Of a stretch of 64,000 nucleotides of DNA, positions 15,633 through 24,260 are shown one piece after another; the stretch's first letter is position 1; the number at the start of each line of letters is the position of its first letter. A program made the position numbers and the translations under genes. This DNA comes from Thermoanaerobacterium thermosulfurigenes. Its GTDB lineage: Bacteria; Bacillota; Thermoanaerobacteria; Thermoanaerobacterales; Thermoanaerobacteraceae. Location of the stretch: the NCBI RefSeq assembly GCF_051201035.1, contig NZ_JBPODR010000002.1:1-64000 (forward strand), written 5' to 3'. Under the pieces are notes generated by a model. The model had not been told where the DNA came from. It did not search any database and worked only from the letters and a program-made list of their open reading frames with translations.

Positions 15633-15770
15633 ATGAAAAAAAAGAAAAATAAAGATTTTTTAAACCCTTTTTACAACAGAAAATGGCATAAATATGTAGC
15701 TTTGACTATTGTCATTGTAATGATAGTTGCATTAATAGCTGCTTTCAGTCTGCCTATTCTAAATTATTAA
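15633..15770 (+). CDS. 45-residue single-pass membrane protein
   Basis: ATG at 15633 follows GAGGGGA at good spacing and opens a 45-codon frame. The protein begins with six Lys among the first seven residues plus Asn, then FYNRKWHKY, then one hydrophobic helix (about residues 22-42), ending ILNY. The arrangement is a positively charged cytoplasmic head and a membrane anchor. A hairpin follows the stop. No family is claimed. It lies between the DUF5665-yteA pair and bcp, on the opposite strand to both. Confidence 0.65.
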   Translation: MKKKKNKDFLNPFYNRKWHKYVALTIVIVMIVALIAAFSLPILNY

Positions 15771-15793
15771 AAGTGCGCATAAAGCGCACTAAA
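15771..15793. terminator. Bidirectional hairpin between the small ORF and bcp
   Basis: AGTGCGC-ATAA-AGCGCACT type hairpin. On the minus strand it is followed by TTTT, so it mainly serves bcp. On the plus strand it lies right after the small ORF stop. Confidence 0.6.
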
Positions 15794-15796
15794 TCT

Positions 15797-16261
15797 TTAA
15801 TCAATTTCTTCTAGCACTTTCAATATCTCATCTACGTGTCCATCAACTTTCACTTTCCTAAAAATTTTCTTTACTATGCCTTTCCTATCTATTACAAAAG
15901 TTGATCTTTCTATGCCCATTTTTTTCTTTCCATACATATTTTTTTCTTTATAGACACCGTACTCTGTTGAAACTTTAGCATCATCATCGCTTAAGAGTAT
16001 AAATGGCAAATCAAATTTTTCAATAAATTTTTTATGAGACTCTAAATCATCTAAGCTTACCCCTATTACAACTGCGTCATTATCTTCAATAGAATTTATG
16101 TTGTCTCTAAACTGGCAAGCTTCCTTTGTGCATCCAGGCGTATTGTCCTTGGGATAAAAGTAAAGAACAACTTTTTTACCCCTATAATCTTTTAAAGAGA
16201 CATTCTTTCCATCACTTGACATAAGAATGAAATCAGGGACTTCTTTTTCTACTTCAACCAT
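15797..16261 (-). CDS. bcp: Thiol peroxidase Bcp (peroxiredoxin Q type)
   Basis: Reduces peroxides using thioredoxin. The 154-residue chain has the peroxidatic cysteine in TPGCTKEAC (Cys44) and the resolving Cys49, the C-x4-C spacing of the BCP/PrxQ group. Start ATG at 16261 is preferred over TTG at 16264 because AGGAGG lies eight bases upstream. It is transcribed alone, downstream of the trp operon terminator. Relevant to oxygen tolerance of an anaerobe. Confidence 0.93.
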   Translation of the reverse strand: MVEVEKEVPDFILMSSDGKNVSLKDYRGKKVVLYFYPKDNTPGCTKEACQFRDNINSIEDNDAVVIGVSLDDLESHKKFIEKFDLPFILLSDDDAKVSTEYGVYKEKNMYGKKKMGIERSTFVIDRKGIVKKIFRKVKVDGHVDEILKVLEEID

Positions 16262-16345
16262 CAACTTTTCCTCCTTTGATAATTATTTTCTTTTAATATT
16301 TCTTATCTTAATTATATCAGTTTTACAATAATAATCAATGATTAA

Positions 16346-16378
16346 ATTTAAAAAGAGGCAAATAGCCTCCTTTTAAAT
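16346..16378 (-). terminator. Terminator of the trp operon
   Basis: On the minus strand AAAGGAGGC and GCCTCTTTT form a stem around TATTT, followed by TTTT. It overlaps the last codons and stop of trpA. Confidence 0.8.
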
Positions 16379-17197
16379 TACATCTTTGACTGATGATATA
16401 AAATTTATCACACTGTTAAATATTTCATCATTATTTCTTGAATCATTTATCATTTTAACTATTGCACTGCCAATTATTATTCCATCACAGTACGGAGCAA
16501 ATTTTTTCGCCATCTCAGGTCCAGATATGCCAAATCCAATTGCTTTTGGCAAATTAGTGTACTTTGACACCAAATCCATGTACTTTTCAATATCAGTTTC
16601 AATAGAATTCCTCACACCTGTAACGCCTTTTGTGGAAACACAATACACAAAGCCTTTTCCGTTTTCACAAATCTTTTTTATCCTGTCATTTGAAGTAGGT
16701 GCAACTAACGGTATCAAATAAACATGGTGTTTTTCAGATAATTCTTTTATGTCTTTTCTTTCCTCCAGTGGCAAATCGGGTATAATTAGTCCATCTACAC
16801 CTGATTCTTTTGCATTCTTTAAAAATTTTTCAATTCCATATTTATAGATGGAATTGTAATAAACAAGGTACACAAGCGGTACATCTGTATTTTGTCTTAT
16901 TATTTTAACAGCATTCATTATATTATCTATTTTAGTACCTTTTTTCAGCGCTCTGGCAGATGAAGCTTGTATTATAGGTCCATCTGCCAGCGGGTCCGAA
17001 TATGGAATTCCGATCTCTATAATATCAGCCCCACCTTCGACCATTTTATACACTAAATTGATGGTTACATCTATATCGGGATCTCCAGCAGTTATAAATG
17101 TAATTAGTGCTTTTCGTCCTTTTTTCTTTAATTCATTGAATTTTTTATCAATCCTGTTTTCTCTTAAGTTGTTAACTTCCACACTTGACAACATCAT
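16373..17197 (-). CDS. trpA: Tryptophan synthase alpha chain
   Basis: Cleaves indole-3-glycerol phosphate to indole, which passes to the beta chain. The catalytic Glu and Asp are in DIIEIGIPYSDPLADGP, and the C-terminal phosphate loop is GFGISGPEMAKK. Length is 274. Its ATG at 17197 overlaps the trpB stop as ATGA and is preceded by GGAGG seven bases upstream, so it is translationally coupled. Last gene of the operon. Confidence 0.96.
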   Translation of the reverse strand: MMLSSVEVNNLRENRIDKKFNELKKKGRKALITFITAGDPDIDVTINLVYKMVEGGADIIEIGIPYSDPLADGPIIQASSARALKKGTKIDNIMNAVKIIRQNTDVPLVYLVYYNSIYKYGIEKFLKNAKESGVDGLIIPDLPLEERKDIKELSEKHHVYLIPLVAPTSNDRIKKICENGKGFVYCVSTKGVTGVRNSIETDIEKYMDLVSKYTNLPKAIGFGISGPEMAKKFAPYCDGIIIGSAIVKMINDSRNNDEIFNSVINFISSVKDVI

Positions 17198-18369
17198 AGC
17201 TCAACCTCCAAAACATTTGCTACTGTATTGACGTCTTTATCTCCTCTACCTGACAAATTTACAACTATAATATCATTTTTGCTAAGATTTGGAGCAAGTT
17301 TCATTGCATACGCAACAGCATGGGCACTTTCCAACGCCGGAATGATTCCTTCAATTTGAGATAAATCCATAAAAGCTGACAAAGCTTCTTCATCAGTTGC
17401 ATATACATATTGCGCTCTGCCGATATCCCTCAAATAAGCATGTTCAGGCCCAACCCCAGGATAATCGAGTCCTGCTGATATTGAGTACACAGGCATTATC
17501 TGTCCTTCATCGTCTTGAAGAAGATAAGTCATCATGCCATGGAGAATGCCGATACTTCCTTTTGCCATTGTAGAAGCATGTTTATCTGTATCTATTCCAA
17601 GACCTGCAGCTTCTACACCTATAAGTTTAACTGATAAATCGTTTATAAAAGGGTAAAATATCCCCATAGAATTGCTACCACCGCCTACACATGCAACAAT
17701 ATAATCTGGCAATCTCTTTTCTTTGCTTAAAATTTGTTCTCTCGTCTCGTCACCGATCACTCTCTGAAAATCTCTAACCATTATCGGATATGGATGCGGT
17801 CCTACAACAGAACCCATCACGTAAAATGTATCATCGATATTTGTGACCCAATGGCGTATCGCTTCGTTAACAGCATCTTTCAATGTGCCAGTTCCCGTCC
17901 TAACAGGAGTAACTTTTGCACCCAACAACTTCATTCTAAATACGTTCAATGATTGCCTTTTTATGTCTTCTTCTCCCATAAATATCTCACATTCCATGTC
18001 AAACATCGCAGCACCTGTTGCAGTCGCTACACCGTGTTGCCCTGCACCTGTTTCAGCGATGACTTTCCTTTTGCCCATTCTTTTAGCCAACAATATTTGT
18101 CCTATTACGTTGTTTATTTTATGGGCACCAGTATGGTTTAAATCTTCTCTCTTCAAATATATTTTTGCGCCACCTAATCTCTCGGTTAAATTTCTTGCAA
18201 AATACAACGGTGTAGGCCTTCCAGAATATTCTCTTAAATAATATTTGTATTCATCAATAAAATTTTCATCGTTTATCGCCTTGTAAAATTCGTCTTCAAG
18301 TTCTATCAATGCATTCATAATTGTTTCCGGCACATATTGGCCACCAAATTTACCAAATCTTCCTACCAT
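17194..18369 (-). CDS. trpB: Tryptophan synthase beta chain
   Basis: A pyridoxal-phosphate enzyme joining indole and serine. The cofactor lysine is K84 in HTGAHKINN and the phosphate-binding loop is CVGGGSNSMG. At 391 residues it is the TrpB1 type that pairs with TrpA. The start overlaps the trpF stop by seven bases with GAGGAG upstream. Confidence 0.97.
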   Translation of the reverse strand: MVGRFGKFGGQYVPETIMNALIELEDEFYKAINDENFIDEYKYYLREYSGRPTPLYFARNLTERLGGAKIYLKREDLNHTGAHKINNVIGQILLAKRMGKRKVIAETGAGQHGVATATGAAMFDMECEIFMGEEDIKRQSLNVFRMKLLGAKVTPVRTGTGTLKDAVNEAIRHWVTNIDDTFYVMGSVVGPHPYPIMVRDFQRVIGDETREQILSKEKRLPDYIVACVGGGSNSMGIFYPFINDLSVKLIGVEAAGLGIDTDKHASTMAKGSIGILHGMMTYLLQDDEGQIMPVYSISAGLDYPGVGPEHAYLRDIGRAQYVYATDEEALSAFMDLSQIEGIIPALESAHAVAYAMKLAPNLSKNDIIVVNLSGRGDKDVNTVANVLEVEL

Positions 18370-18983
18370 TTTACACTCCTCACTTTACATATTAAATCTT
18401 TCATCAATTGATAATTTTTAAAGCCACCGACTTCAACACCACTGGATACATCTATTACATCCGGTCTAGCTGTTTCTACAGCTTTTAAAACATTGTCAGG
18501 ATTAATGCCTCCTGCTAAAATAAACTTGCACTTTAAGTTGTCCTTTACATCATTAACTAAATTCCAATCAAATTTCATACCTGAACCACCGTAAAAGCCA
18601 TTTATCTTGCTGTCAAGGAGAATACCATCAACATTATAATCTCGCAATCTAAAAACATCGCTTTTTTCACTAATCCGAATTGCCTTCCATACAGTATAAT
18701 CATCAAAATTGTCTATATAATCTTGTTGCTCATCGCCATGGAATTGCAAAACATCTAAATTCAGATAAACAGCTACATCCTTTACTACTGAAACTTTTTC
18801 ATTTACAAAAACACCGACTTTTTTTATTTGTCTGTCGAGATTTTTAATAAGGCTATATGCCGTATTTACATCCACTTTCCGCTTGCTTTCAGCAAAGACA
18901 AAACCAGCATAATCAGGCTTTAAATTATTAAGGTATTCTATATCTTCTGCCCGCCTTATTCCACATATTTTCACCAATGTCAT
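18363..18983 (-). CDS. trpF: Phosphoribosylanthranilate isomerase
   Basis: A TIM-barrel isomerase for the third step after anthranilate. VKICGIRRAED at the N-terminus contains the catalytic Cys, and the Asp is in GILLDSKINGFYGGSG. The phosphate site LAGGINPDNV follows. A GTG at 18992 opens the longest frame, but the ATG at 18983 gives the usual start and has AAAGGG upstream. It overlaps the end of trpC slightly. Confidence 0.94.
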   Translation of the reverse strand: MTLVKICGIRRAEDIEYLNNLKPDYAGFVFAESKRKVDVNTAYSLIKNLDRQIKKVGVFVNEKVSVVKDVAVYLNLDVLQFHGDEQQDYIDNFDDYTVWKAIRISEKSDVFRLRDYNVDGILLDSKINGFYGGSGMKFDWNLVNDVKDNLKCKFILAGGINPDNVLKAVETARPDVIDVSSGVEVGGFKNYQLMKDLICKVRSVKW

Positions 18984-18984
18984 T

Positions 18985-19767
18985 TTAAACACCCTTTGAT
19001 TGAATTACGAAATCATCAATTTTCCCACCATTTTTGATTATATTCATAAATGTTTCACCAATTAGGACAGCATTTACACCTAATGATTTTAAAAATTTTA
19101 CGTCATCAGGGGTCTTTATGCCACTTTCAGATACCAACAGAACACCACTTGGCACGTATCTAATAAGCCTTTCTGTCGTCTTTAAATCAACGCGAAAATC
19201 CTTTAAGTCCCTGTTATTTATACCCAAAATATCTACATTCGCATTTAATGCTATTTCAAGTTCTCGTTCGTCATGAACCTCAACAATGGCATCTAATCCA
19301 ATTTTTTTTGCAATATCGTAAAACTTCTTTAAATCATCTCCAAGTACAGCCACTATTAGCAAGACAGCATCTGCACCAATTAATTTGCTTTCGTATATTT
19401 GGTATTCGTCAAATATGAAGTCTTTTCTAAGAATTGACTTTGATGTTACTTCTTTCACATCGTTTATATATGCATCATCTCCTTTAAAATAATTTTTTTC
19501 TGTAAGAACAGATATGGCTTCGATATTGGCATCTTCATACAATTTAGCAATTTTTATATGATCAAAGTCATCTAAAATTGTTCCTCTCGACGGAGAAGCT
19601 TTTTTTATTTCAGCTATTATTGATATATCCTCAGCTTTCAACGCTTCTTTAAAATTCCTCACATCTTTGTCGTTTTTAATTTCTTTTAATATATCATCCA
19701 GCGTTTTTTTAATTTTTTTCATTTCCACCTGTTTTTTTTTCTTAAAGATAATATCATCAAGTATCAT
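18985..19767 (-). CDS. trpC: Indole-3-glycerol phosphate synthase
   Basis: A TIM-barrel enzyme closing the indole ring with loss of CO2. Diagnostic stretches are EIKKASPSRG near 52-61 (catalytic Lys), RKDFIFDEYQI near 115, LGINNRDLKDF and VSESGIKTPDDV. The 260-residue protein is separate from TrpF, unlike the fused E. coli enzyme. It overlaps trpD by ATGA. Confidence 0.96.
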   Translation of the reverse strand: MILDDIIFKKKKQVEMKKIKKTLDDILKEIKNDKDVRNFKEALKAEDISIIAEIKKASPSRGTILDDFDHIKIAKLYEDANIEAISVLTEKNYFKGDDAYINDVKEVTSKSILRKDFIFDEYQIYESKLIGADAVLLIVAVLGDDLKKFYDIAKKIGLDAIVEVHDERELEIALNANVDILGINNRDLKDFRVDLKTTERLIRYVPSGVLLVSESGIKTPDDVKFLKSLGVNAVLIGETFMNIIKNGGKIDDFVIQSKGV

Positions 19768-20783
19768 TGCAAATACACCTTCTGAAAACTTAATATGTCA
19801 TTCAGCTTGCCTAATGCCTTGCCTGAATCAATGAGATATTCTGCAAGCTTAACACCTTCCTTAATGCTATCAACCGCTTTACCAACATACAAAGCTGCAG
19901 CGCTATTTAAAACTACAATGTCTCTTTTAGGGCCTTTTTCACCATTTAATATGTCTAAAATGATTTTTGCATTTTCCTTTGAATCACCGCCACCAATATC
20001 CGAATCTTTCGACAGTCTAATACCGTAATCATTAGGGTCAATTGTGTAATCAGTAACCTTACCATCTCTCACTTCTGAAACAGTTGTAGTAGTGGTAGTG
20101 GTTATTTCGTCAAGTCCATCATTTCCGTGAACAACTAAAGCTCTTTCACACCCCAATTTTAGCAAAACTTCTGCTAATATATGCGTCAGGTTTTTATCAT
20201 AAACGCCTAAAACTTGGCCTTTAACAGAAGCCGGATTTGTCAATGGTCCTAATATATTAAAAACTGTTCTTAAACCAAGTTCTTTTCTTATGGGGGCTAC
20301 GTTTTTCATAGCTGAATGATACAAAGGTGCGAAAAGGAATCCAAATCCTACCTCATCGATGAATTTCTTGGTCATCTCCGGTTCTGCATCGATTTTTACA
20401 CCTAATTCATTTAATACATCGGCACTGCCGCTTTTACTGGAAACAGCTTTGTTGCCATGTTTGGCTATTTTGATTCCAGCAGACGAAGAAATTATTGCAA
20501 CTGCAGTAGAAATATTAAATGTTTTTCCGCCGTCACCTCCCGTTCCACAGGTATCTATGACATATTGAGAATCAAGCTTCAATTTTTTTGCATTTTCTAT
20601 CATTGACTTTGCAGAACCGGTTATCTCATCGATTGATTCGCCTTTCATCCTAAGGCCTATAAGATAACCACCAATCAATGGCGGGCTTGATTCCCCTTTC
20701 ATTATTACATCCATGGCGCTTTTTGCCTCTGTCTCGGTTAAATTCTCCCCTTTAATGATCTTTTCAATGGCTTCCTTTAACAT
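19764..20783 (-). CDS. trpD: Anthranilate phosphoribosyltransferase
   Basis: Transfers phosphoribose from PRPP to anthranilate. The PRPP loop is DTCGTGGDGGKTFNIST, and KHGNKAVSSKSGSADVL follows, both typical. The frame extends to 20801, but ATG at 20783 with GGAGGGG seven bases upstream is the better start, giving about 339 residues. This start lies inside the last 20 bases of trpG. The glutamine amidotransferase is a separate protein here, not fused. Confidence 0.95.
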   Translation of the reverse strand: MLKEAIEKIIKGENLTETEAKSAMDVIMKGESSPPLIGGYLIGLRMKGESIDEITGSAKSMIENAKKLKLDSQYVIDTCGTGGDGGKTFNISTAVAIISSSAGIKIAKHGNKAVSSKSGSADVLNELGVKIDAEPEMTKKFIDEVGFGFLFAPLYHSAMKNVAPIRKELGLRTVFNILGPLTNPASVKGQVLGVYDKNLTHILAEVLLKLGCERALVVHGNDGLDEITTTTTTTVSEVRDGKVTDYTIDPNDYGIRLSKDSDIGGGDSKENAKIILDILNGEKGPKRDIVVLNSAAALYVGKAVDSIKEGVKLAEYLIDSGKALGKLNDILSFQKVYLQ

Positions 20784-21351
20784 TGCAGATCCCCTCCACA
20801 AAATTTTTTAATATATTTTTACCATCATCTGTTAAAATAGACTCTGGATGAAATTGAAGTCCGTACACATGATAGAACTTATGCTTAACTGCCATAATAG
20901 TTCCATCATCTGTTTCTGCAGTTATTTCTAATGATTTTGGCAATGAGCTTTTGTCAATTACAAGCGAATGATATCTCATGGCTTTTATTGGACTTTTTAT
21001 ACCTTCAAATATTCCTTCACCAACATGATTGACAGATGAAGTCTTACCATGCATTATAGTGGTTGCTTTGATTATTTTTGCGCCATAAGCATATCCAATA
21101 GCTTGATGTCCAAGGCAAATCCCTAATATAGGTATTTTGCCTTCAAACTCATCGACTATGTCTACTGAAATCCCAGCATTTTCTGGCCTTCCCGGCCCAG
21201 GTGATATAATTATTCCCTTTGGATTCATTAAAGCTATGTCATTTAATCCTATTTTATCGTTGCGGACAACTAATATATCGCTGTAAATTTCACCTATGAA
21301 TTGATATAAGTTATAGGTAAATGAATCATAATTATCCACGAGAAGAAGCAT
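20764..21351 (-). CDS. trpG: Anthranilate synthase component II (glutamine amidotransferase)
   Basis: Class I glutaminase supplying ammonia to TrpE. The catalytic Cys79 is in LGICLGHQAIGYA, with His and Glu in FHPESI. The oxyanion segment SPGPGRPENAG is present. ATG at 21351 follows GGAGG by seven bases and shares one base with the trpE stop (TGATG). It may also serve para-aminobenzoate synthesis, as in Bacillus, because no separate pabA is visible in this window. Confidence 0.94.
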   Translation of the reverse strand: MLLLVDNYDSFTYNLYQFIGEIYSDILVVRNDKIGLNDIALMNPKGIIISPGPGRPENAGISVDIVDEFEGKIPILGICLGHQAIGYAYGAKIIKATTIMHGKTSSVNHVGEGIFEGIKSPIKAMRYHSLVIDKSSLPKSLEITAETDDGTIMAVKHKFYHVYGLQFHPESILTDDGKNILKNFVEGICNVKGSH

Positions 21352-22775
21352 CAAAGCACCTCCTTTAAGACCATTGCCTTATTTAAAGTTTCATAGTATT
21401 CAGCTTCTGGCTGAGAATCATATACAATTCCACATCCAGCTTGAATAAATGCAGTACCACTTTTTAATAACAACGTTCTTATTGCTATGCACATATCCAT
21501 ATCCCCATTGTAGGAAAAATAGCCGACTGCCCCAGCATAAAATGACCTCTTTACATTCTCCAGCTCATCAATTATCTCCATCGCTCTTATTTTCGGTGCA
21601 CCCGAAACTGTTCCAGCAGGAAGACATGCAATTAGTGCATCAAACGCTGTAAGACCTTTTCTCAAGATGCCTGAAACTTTCGATACAATGTGCATTACAT
21701 GTGAATAAAAATCGACTTCCATGAATCTATCCAATCTGACAGTACCAAATTCACTTACTTTACCTATATCATTTCTTCCAAGGTCAACTAACATGACGTG
21801 TTCCGCCTTTTCCTTTTCATCATTTAAAAGCTCATCTTTCAATATTAAATCTTCTTCAGTGCTTTTTCCTCTTTTTCTGGTTCCTGCAATCGGATTTGTA
21901 GTAACTTTATTGCCAAATACGGATACAAGGCTTTCTGGCGACGAACCTATCAGTTGGAAATCGTCAAAGTCGATGTAAAACATGTATGGTGATGGATTTG
22001 CATTCCTCAGTCTCCTGTATACATCAAAAGGTACAGAATCTGTTTTAACTTTAAGTCTCTGAGACGGAACTACCTGAAATATGTCGCCGTTTTTTATATA
22101 TTCTTTTGCTTTAATTACAATATTGCAAAATTCTTCTTTAGTAAGATTATAATCAATATCAGAAATGAGTTTTTTTGGCTTTATATCGTGAATTTTTACA
22201 TTACTCTTTATGTCTAAGATCACTTTCCTCAATTTTCCTTTTATAGCGTCATACTCTTCATTCTCATCGGGAAATACATTGTAAATAACAGATAAATTAT
22301 GTTTATAGTGATCATAGCAAATTATGGTCTTATAAAACATAAAATACGCATCAGGTATTCCTATTTCATCTACATTTTTCGATGGAAGATATTCATATTG
22401 CCTTATGACATCATATCCAGCATAGCCTATTGCTCCACCTGTAAATGGAAATTCAAGACCGCAATTATCATACTCGTACATCATATTTTCTCTTATAGAG
22501 TCAAGAATCCTGCCGTATTTTATTTTCTTCTCATCACCATCAATCTGGATTAAATCATCATTACTTTTGATCTTCAAATACGGATTTGAACCTATAAACG
22601 AATATCTACCCCACATTTTACTGCTTTCAGCACTTTCCAAAAGGAATTTATTTTCACCATCTAGATTGTAAAAAATATTGATTGGCGTTAATTCATCACC
22701 GTTTATCTCCTCGTAAACAGGAAAAACGATTTTCTTTTTTACAAGCCTTTCATATTCTTTTTCAGTAATATTCAA
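21351..22775 (-). CDS. trpE: Anthranilate synthase component I
   Basis: Converts chorismate and ammonia to anthranilate. The N-terminal LLESAES motif is the tryptophan feedback site, and the chorismate-binding domain carries GSSPESLVSV, AGTRKRG, LVDLGRNDIG, GTVSGAPKIRAMEIID and QAGCGIVYDS. The open frame extends upstream to 22844, but that part encodes the T-box terminator. The TTG at 22775, eight bases after AGGAGG, gives a start before NITEKEYERL and about 474 residues. First gene of trpEGDCFBA. Confidence 0.95.
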   Translation of the reverse strand: MNITEKEYERLVKKKIVFPVYEEINGDELTPINIFYNLDGENKFLLESAESSKMWGRYSFIGSNPYLKIKSNDDLIQIDGDEKKIKYGRILDSIRENMMYEYDNCGLEFPFTGGAIGYAGYDVIRQYEYLPSKNVDEIGIPDAYFMFYKTIICYDHYKHNLSVIYNVFPDENEEYDAIKGKLRKVILDIKSNVKIHDIKPKKLISDIDYNLTKEEFCNIVIKAKEYIKNGDIFQVVPSQRLKVKTDSVPFDVYRRLRNANPSPYMFYIDFDDFQLIGSSPESLVSVFGNKVTTNPIAGTRKRGKSTEEDLILKDELLNDEKEKAEHVMLVDLGRNDIGKVSEFGTVRLDRFMEVDFYSHVMHIVSKVSGILRKGLTAFDALIACLPAGTVSGAPKIRAMEIIDELENVKRSFYAGAVGYFSYNGDMDMCIAIRTLLLKSGTAFIQAGCGIVYDSQPEAEYYETLNKAMVLKEVL

Positions 22776-22797
22776 CCAATACACCTCCTTAATATGC

Positions 22798-23130
22798 AAA
22801 AAAGTCACTCCATCCAATGGGACGAAGTGACTTCGCGGTGCCACCCAAATTATTTTATACTTATGTGGTTTAAAAAAAACATCTCATCCACTAAGGACGA
22901 AATGCTTTCATTTCGCTTTGCCACCTAAGTACAAAACATCTCATTCAGGTACAGATTTCTCGATACCCTGTCATTTTAACGGTAGACTACCGGGCAATGC
23001 TACTTTTATTTCACACGCCATCTCGCAGGCCCATTCAATAACGCCGTCAGTACCTAGCTTCCACCATCCCAGGCTCGCTTTAACCTAATGCGATATTTAC
23101 TATTCCTGCTCATCGATTTTTTTCATTTCG
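22798..23130 (-). promoter_or_regulatory. Tryptophan T-box leader with two antiterminator modules
   Basis: Stem I includes AGCGAGCC...GGTGGAAGCTAGG and the specifier UGG in GAATGGGCC (23033-23031). Two T-box modules follow. Module 1 has AGGTGGCAAAGCG (22914-22926), antiterminator arm CGTCCT, and its own terminator CATTTCGTCC/GGATGAGATG with eight T (22872-22904). Module 2 has GGGTGGCACCGCG (22834-22846), arm CGTCCC, and terminator AAGTCACT...AGTGACTT with six T (22798-22833). Both bulges carry UGGC, complementary to the GCCA end of the tRNA-Trp in this window. Uncharged tRNA-Trp should be needed at both decision points. Confidence 0.88.
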
Positions 23131-23139
23131 ATTGATTTA

Positions 23140-23168
23140 ATTATATAACGTGTTAAAATATATGTCAA
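23140..23168 (-). promoter_or_regulatory. Promoter of the trp operon
   Basis: TTGACA (23163-23168), 17-base spacer, TATAAT (23140-23145) on the minus strand, just upstream of the T-box Stem I. Confidence 0.88.
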
Positions 23169-23205
23169 TAGTTTTAATCTTGTCTAAAATATAAATTATC
23201 TCACA

Positions 23206-23502
23206 TCAACAATCATCTCTATATTTGCCTATTTTCTCCTCAATTGTCACACCATCAGGTTTAAAGTCTATCTTTACAATCGAAATTACTCTCTTGGCAC
23301 CTTCATCTGCGCATATATTTTGAACCTTTTTCACAATATCCAAGAGAACATCGATATCTCCTTCCATAGTCGTTTCCATAGGGCTTACAAAATACTTAAC
23401 ACCTGTTGATTTTATGTAATCAATAACTTTATCTACGACTGGATAGATTCTTTCTTCTTCAACTATAGGTAATACTTGTAGGCTTACATTTACAGCACTC
23501 AT
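23206..23502 (-). CDS. Thiamine-binding-type protein (MTH1187/YqgV family)
   Basis: A small 98-residue alpha/beta protein opening MSAVNVSLQVLPIV with later VSPMETTMEGD, the pattern of the MTH1187-type proteins some of which bind thiamine. It has no signal or membrane segment. It begins three bases after mtnN behind AAGGAG and is likely co-transcribed. A direct link between the two functions is not established. Confidence 0.78.
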   Translation of the reverse strand: MSAVNVSLQVLPIVEEERIYPVVDKVIDYIKSTGVKYFVSPMETTMEGDIDVLLDIVKKVQNICADEGAKRVISIVKIDFKPDGVTIEEKIGKYRDDC

Positions 23503-23504
23503 GT

Positions 23505-24209
23505 TTAATTCTCCTTGATTAGATTTATCATCTCTTTAACTATGTTACTGGATACTATTGCTGCTTCCTTGACAAATTGGCTAAAATCTTTTGTCGCATT
23601 TCCATCGGCATTATCTGAAATGCTTCTTATTATAACAAATGGTATATTGTTAAGGTATGAAGTATGTGCAATTGCTGCGCCTTCCATCTCAACTGCTAAT
23701 GCATTAAAAAGCCTCCCCAATTTTAAAGCCTCATCTTTTGATGAAATAAATTTATCACCTGAAACAATCCTGCCAATATACGCTTTCCCATCAATATTAT
23801 CATTAGCAGCCTTATAAGCCACATCTATAAGATATTCGTCAGCTTTAAATACGCTTGTCTTCATGCGAGGTATTACTCCTAATTCGTCTCCAAATGCTGT
23901 TGTGTCAAAATCATGTTCTATCGCATCAGAAGAAATGACTATATCTCCAACATTTATGCCTTTTTTTAATCCTCCAGCAACACCTGTGTTTATTATGCAA
24001 TCAACTTTAAATTCAGATATCAATATCTGTGTTGCAATCGCTGCATTTACCTTTCCTATTCCTGATTTTACAACAACTGCATCTACCCCATTTATTATAC
24101 CGCTAAAAAAATCCATATCTGCCCTATTTATCGTAAGTTCATTAACAATAGCTTCCTTGAGTAGCTCCACTTCTTCCTCCATAGCGCCGATAAAGCCTAT
24201 CTTTTTCAC
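23505..24209 (-). CDS. mtnN: 5'-methylthioadenosine/S-adenosylhomocysteine nucleosidase
   Basis: Hydrolyses MTA and SAH to adenine and the thioribose products, recycling methyl-cycle and polyamine by-products. Typical segments are IGFIGAMEEEVELL at the start, NTGVAGGL, the VEMEGAAIAH substrate site, and IRSISDNADG with the catalytic Asp. At 234 residues it is full length. Confidence 0.95.
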   Translation of the reverse strand: MKKIGFIGAMEEEVELLKEAIVNELTINRADMDFFSGIINGVDAVVVKSGIGKVNAAIATQILISEFKVDCIINTGVAGGLKKGINVGDIVISSDAIEHDFDTTAFGDELGVIPRMKTSVFKADEYLIDVAYKAANDNIDGKAYIGRIVSGDKFISSKDEALKLGRLFNALAVEMEGAAIAHTSYLNNIPFVIIRSISDNADGNATKDFSQFVKEAAIVSSNIVKEMINLIKEN

Positions 24210-24235
24210 ACTTATACTCTCCTTTCGTCTTTAAT

Positions 24236-24260
24236 TAAAAAAGGGAGAAATCTCCCTTTA
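24236..24260 (-). terminator. Terminator of ileS
   Basis: AAAGGGAGA and TCTCCCTTT pair with almost no loop and are followed by TTTTTT on the minus strand. The stop codon of ileS is at the base of the stem. Confidence 0.8.

Noticed and set aside
22776..22844. N-terminal extension of trpE up to 22844
   Set aside because: The extra codons are the T-box antiterminator and terminator, and a proper ribosome site sits before TTG 22775.
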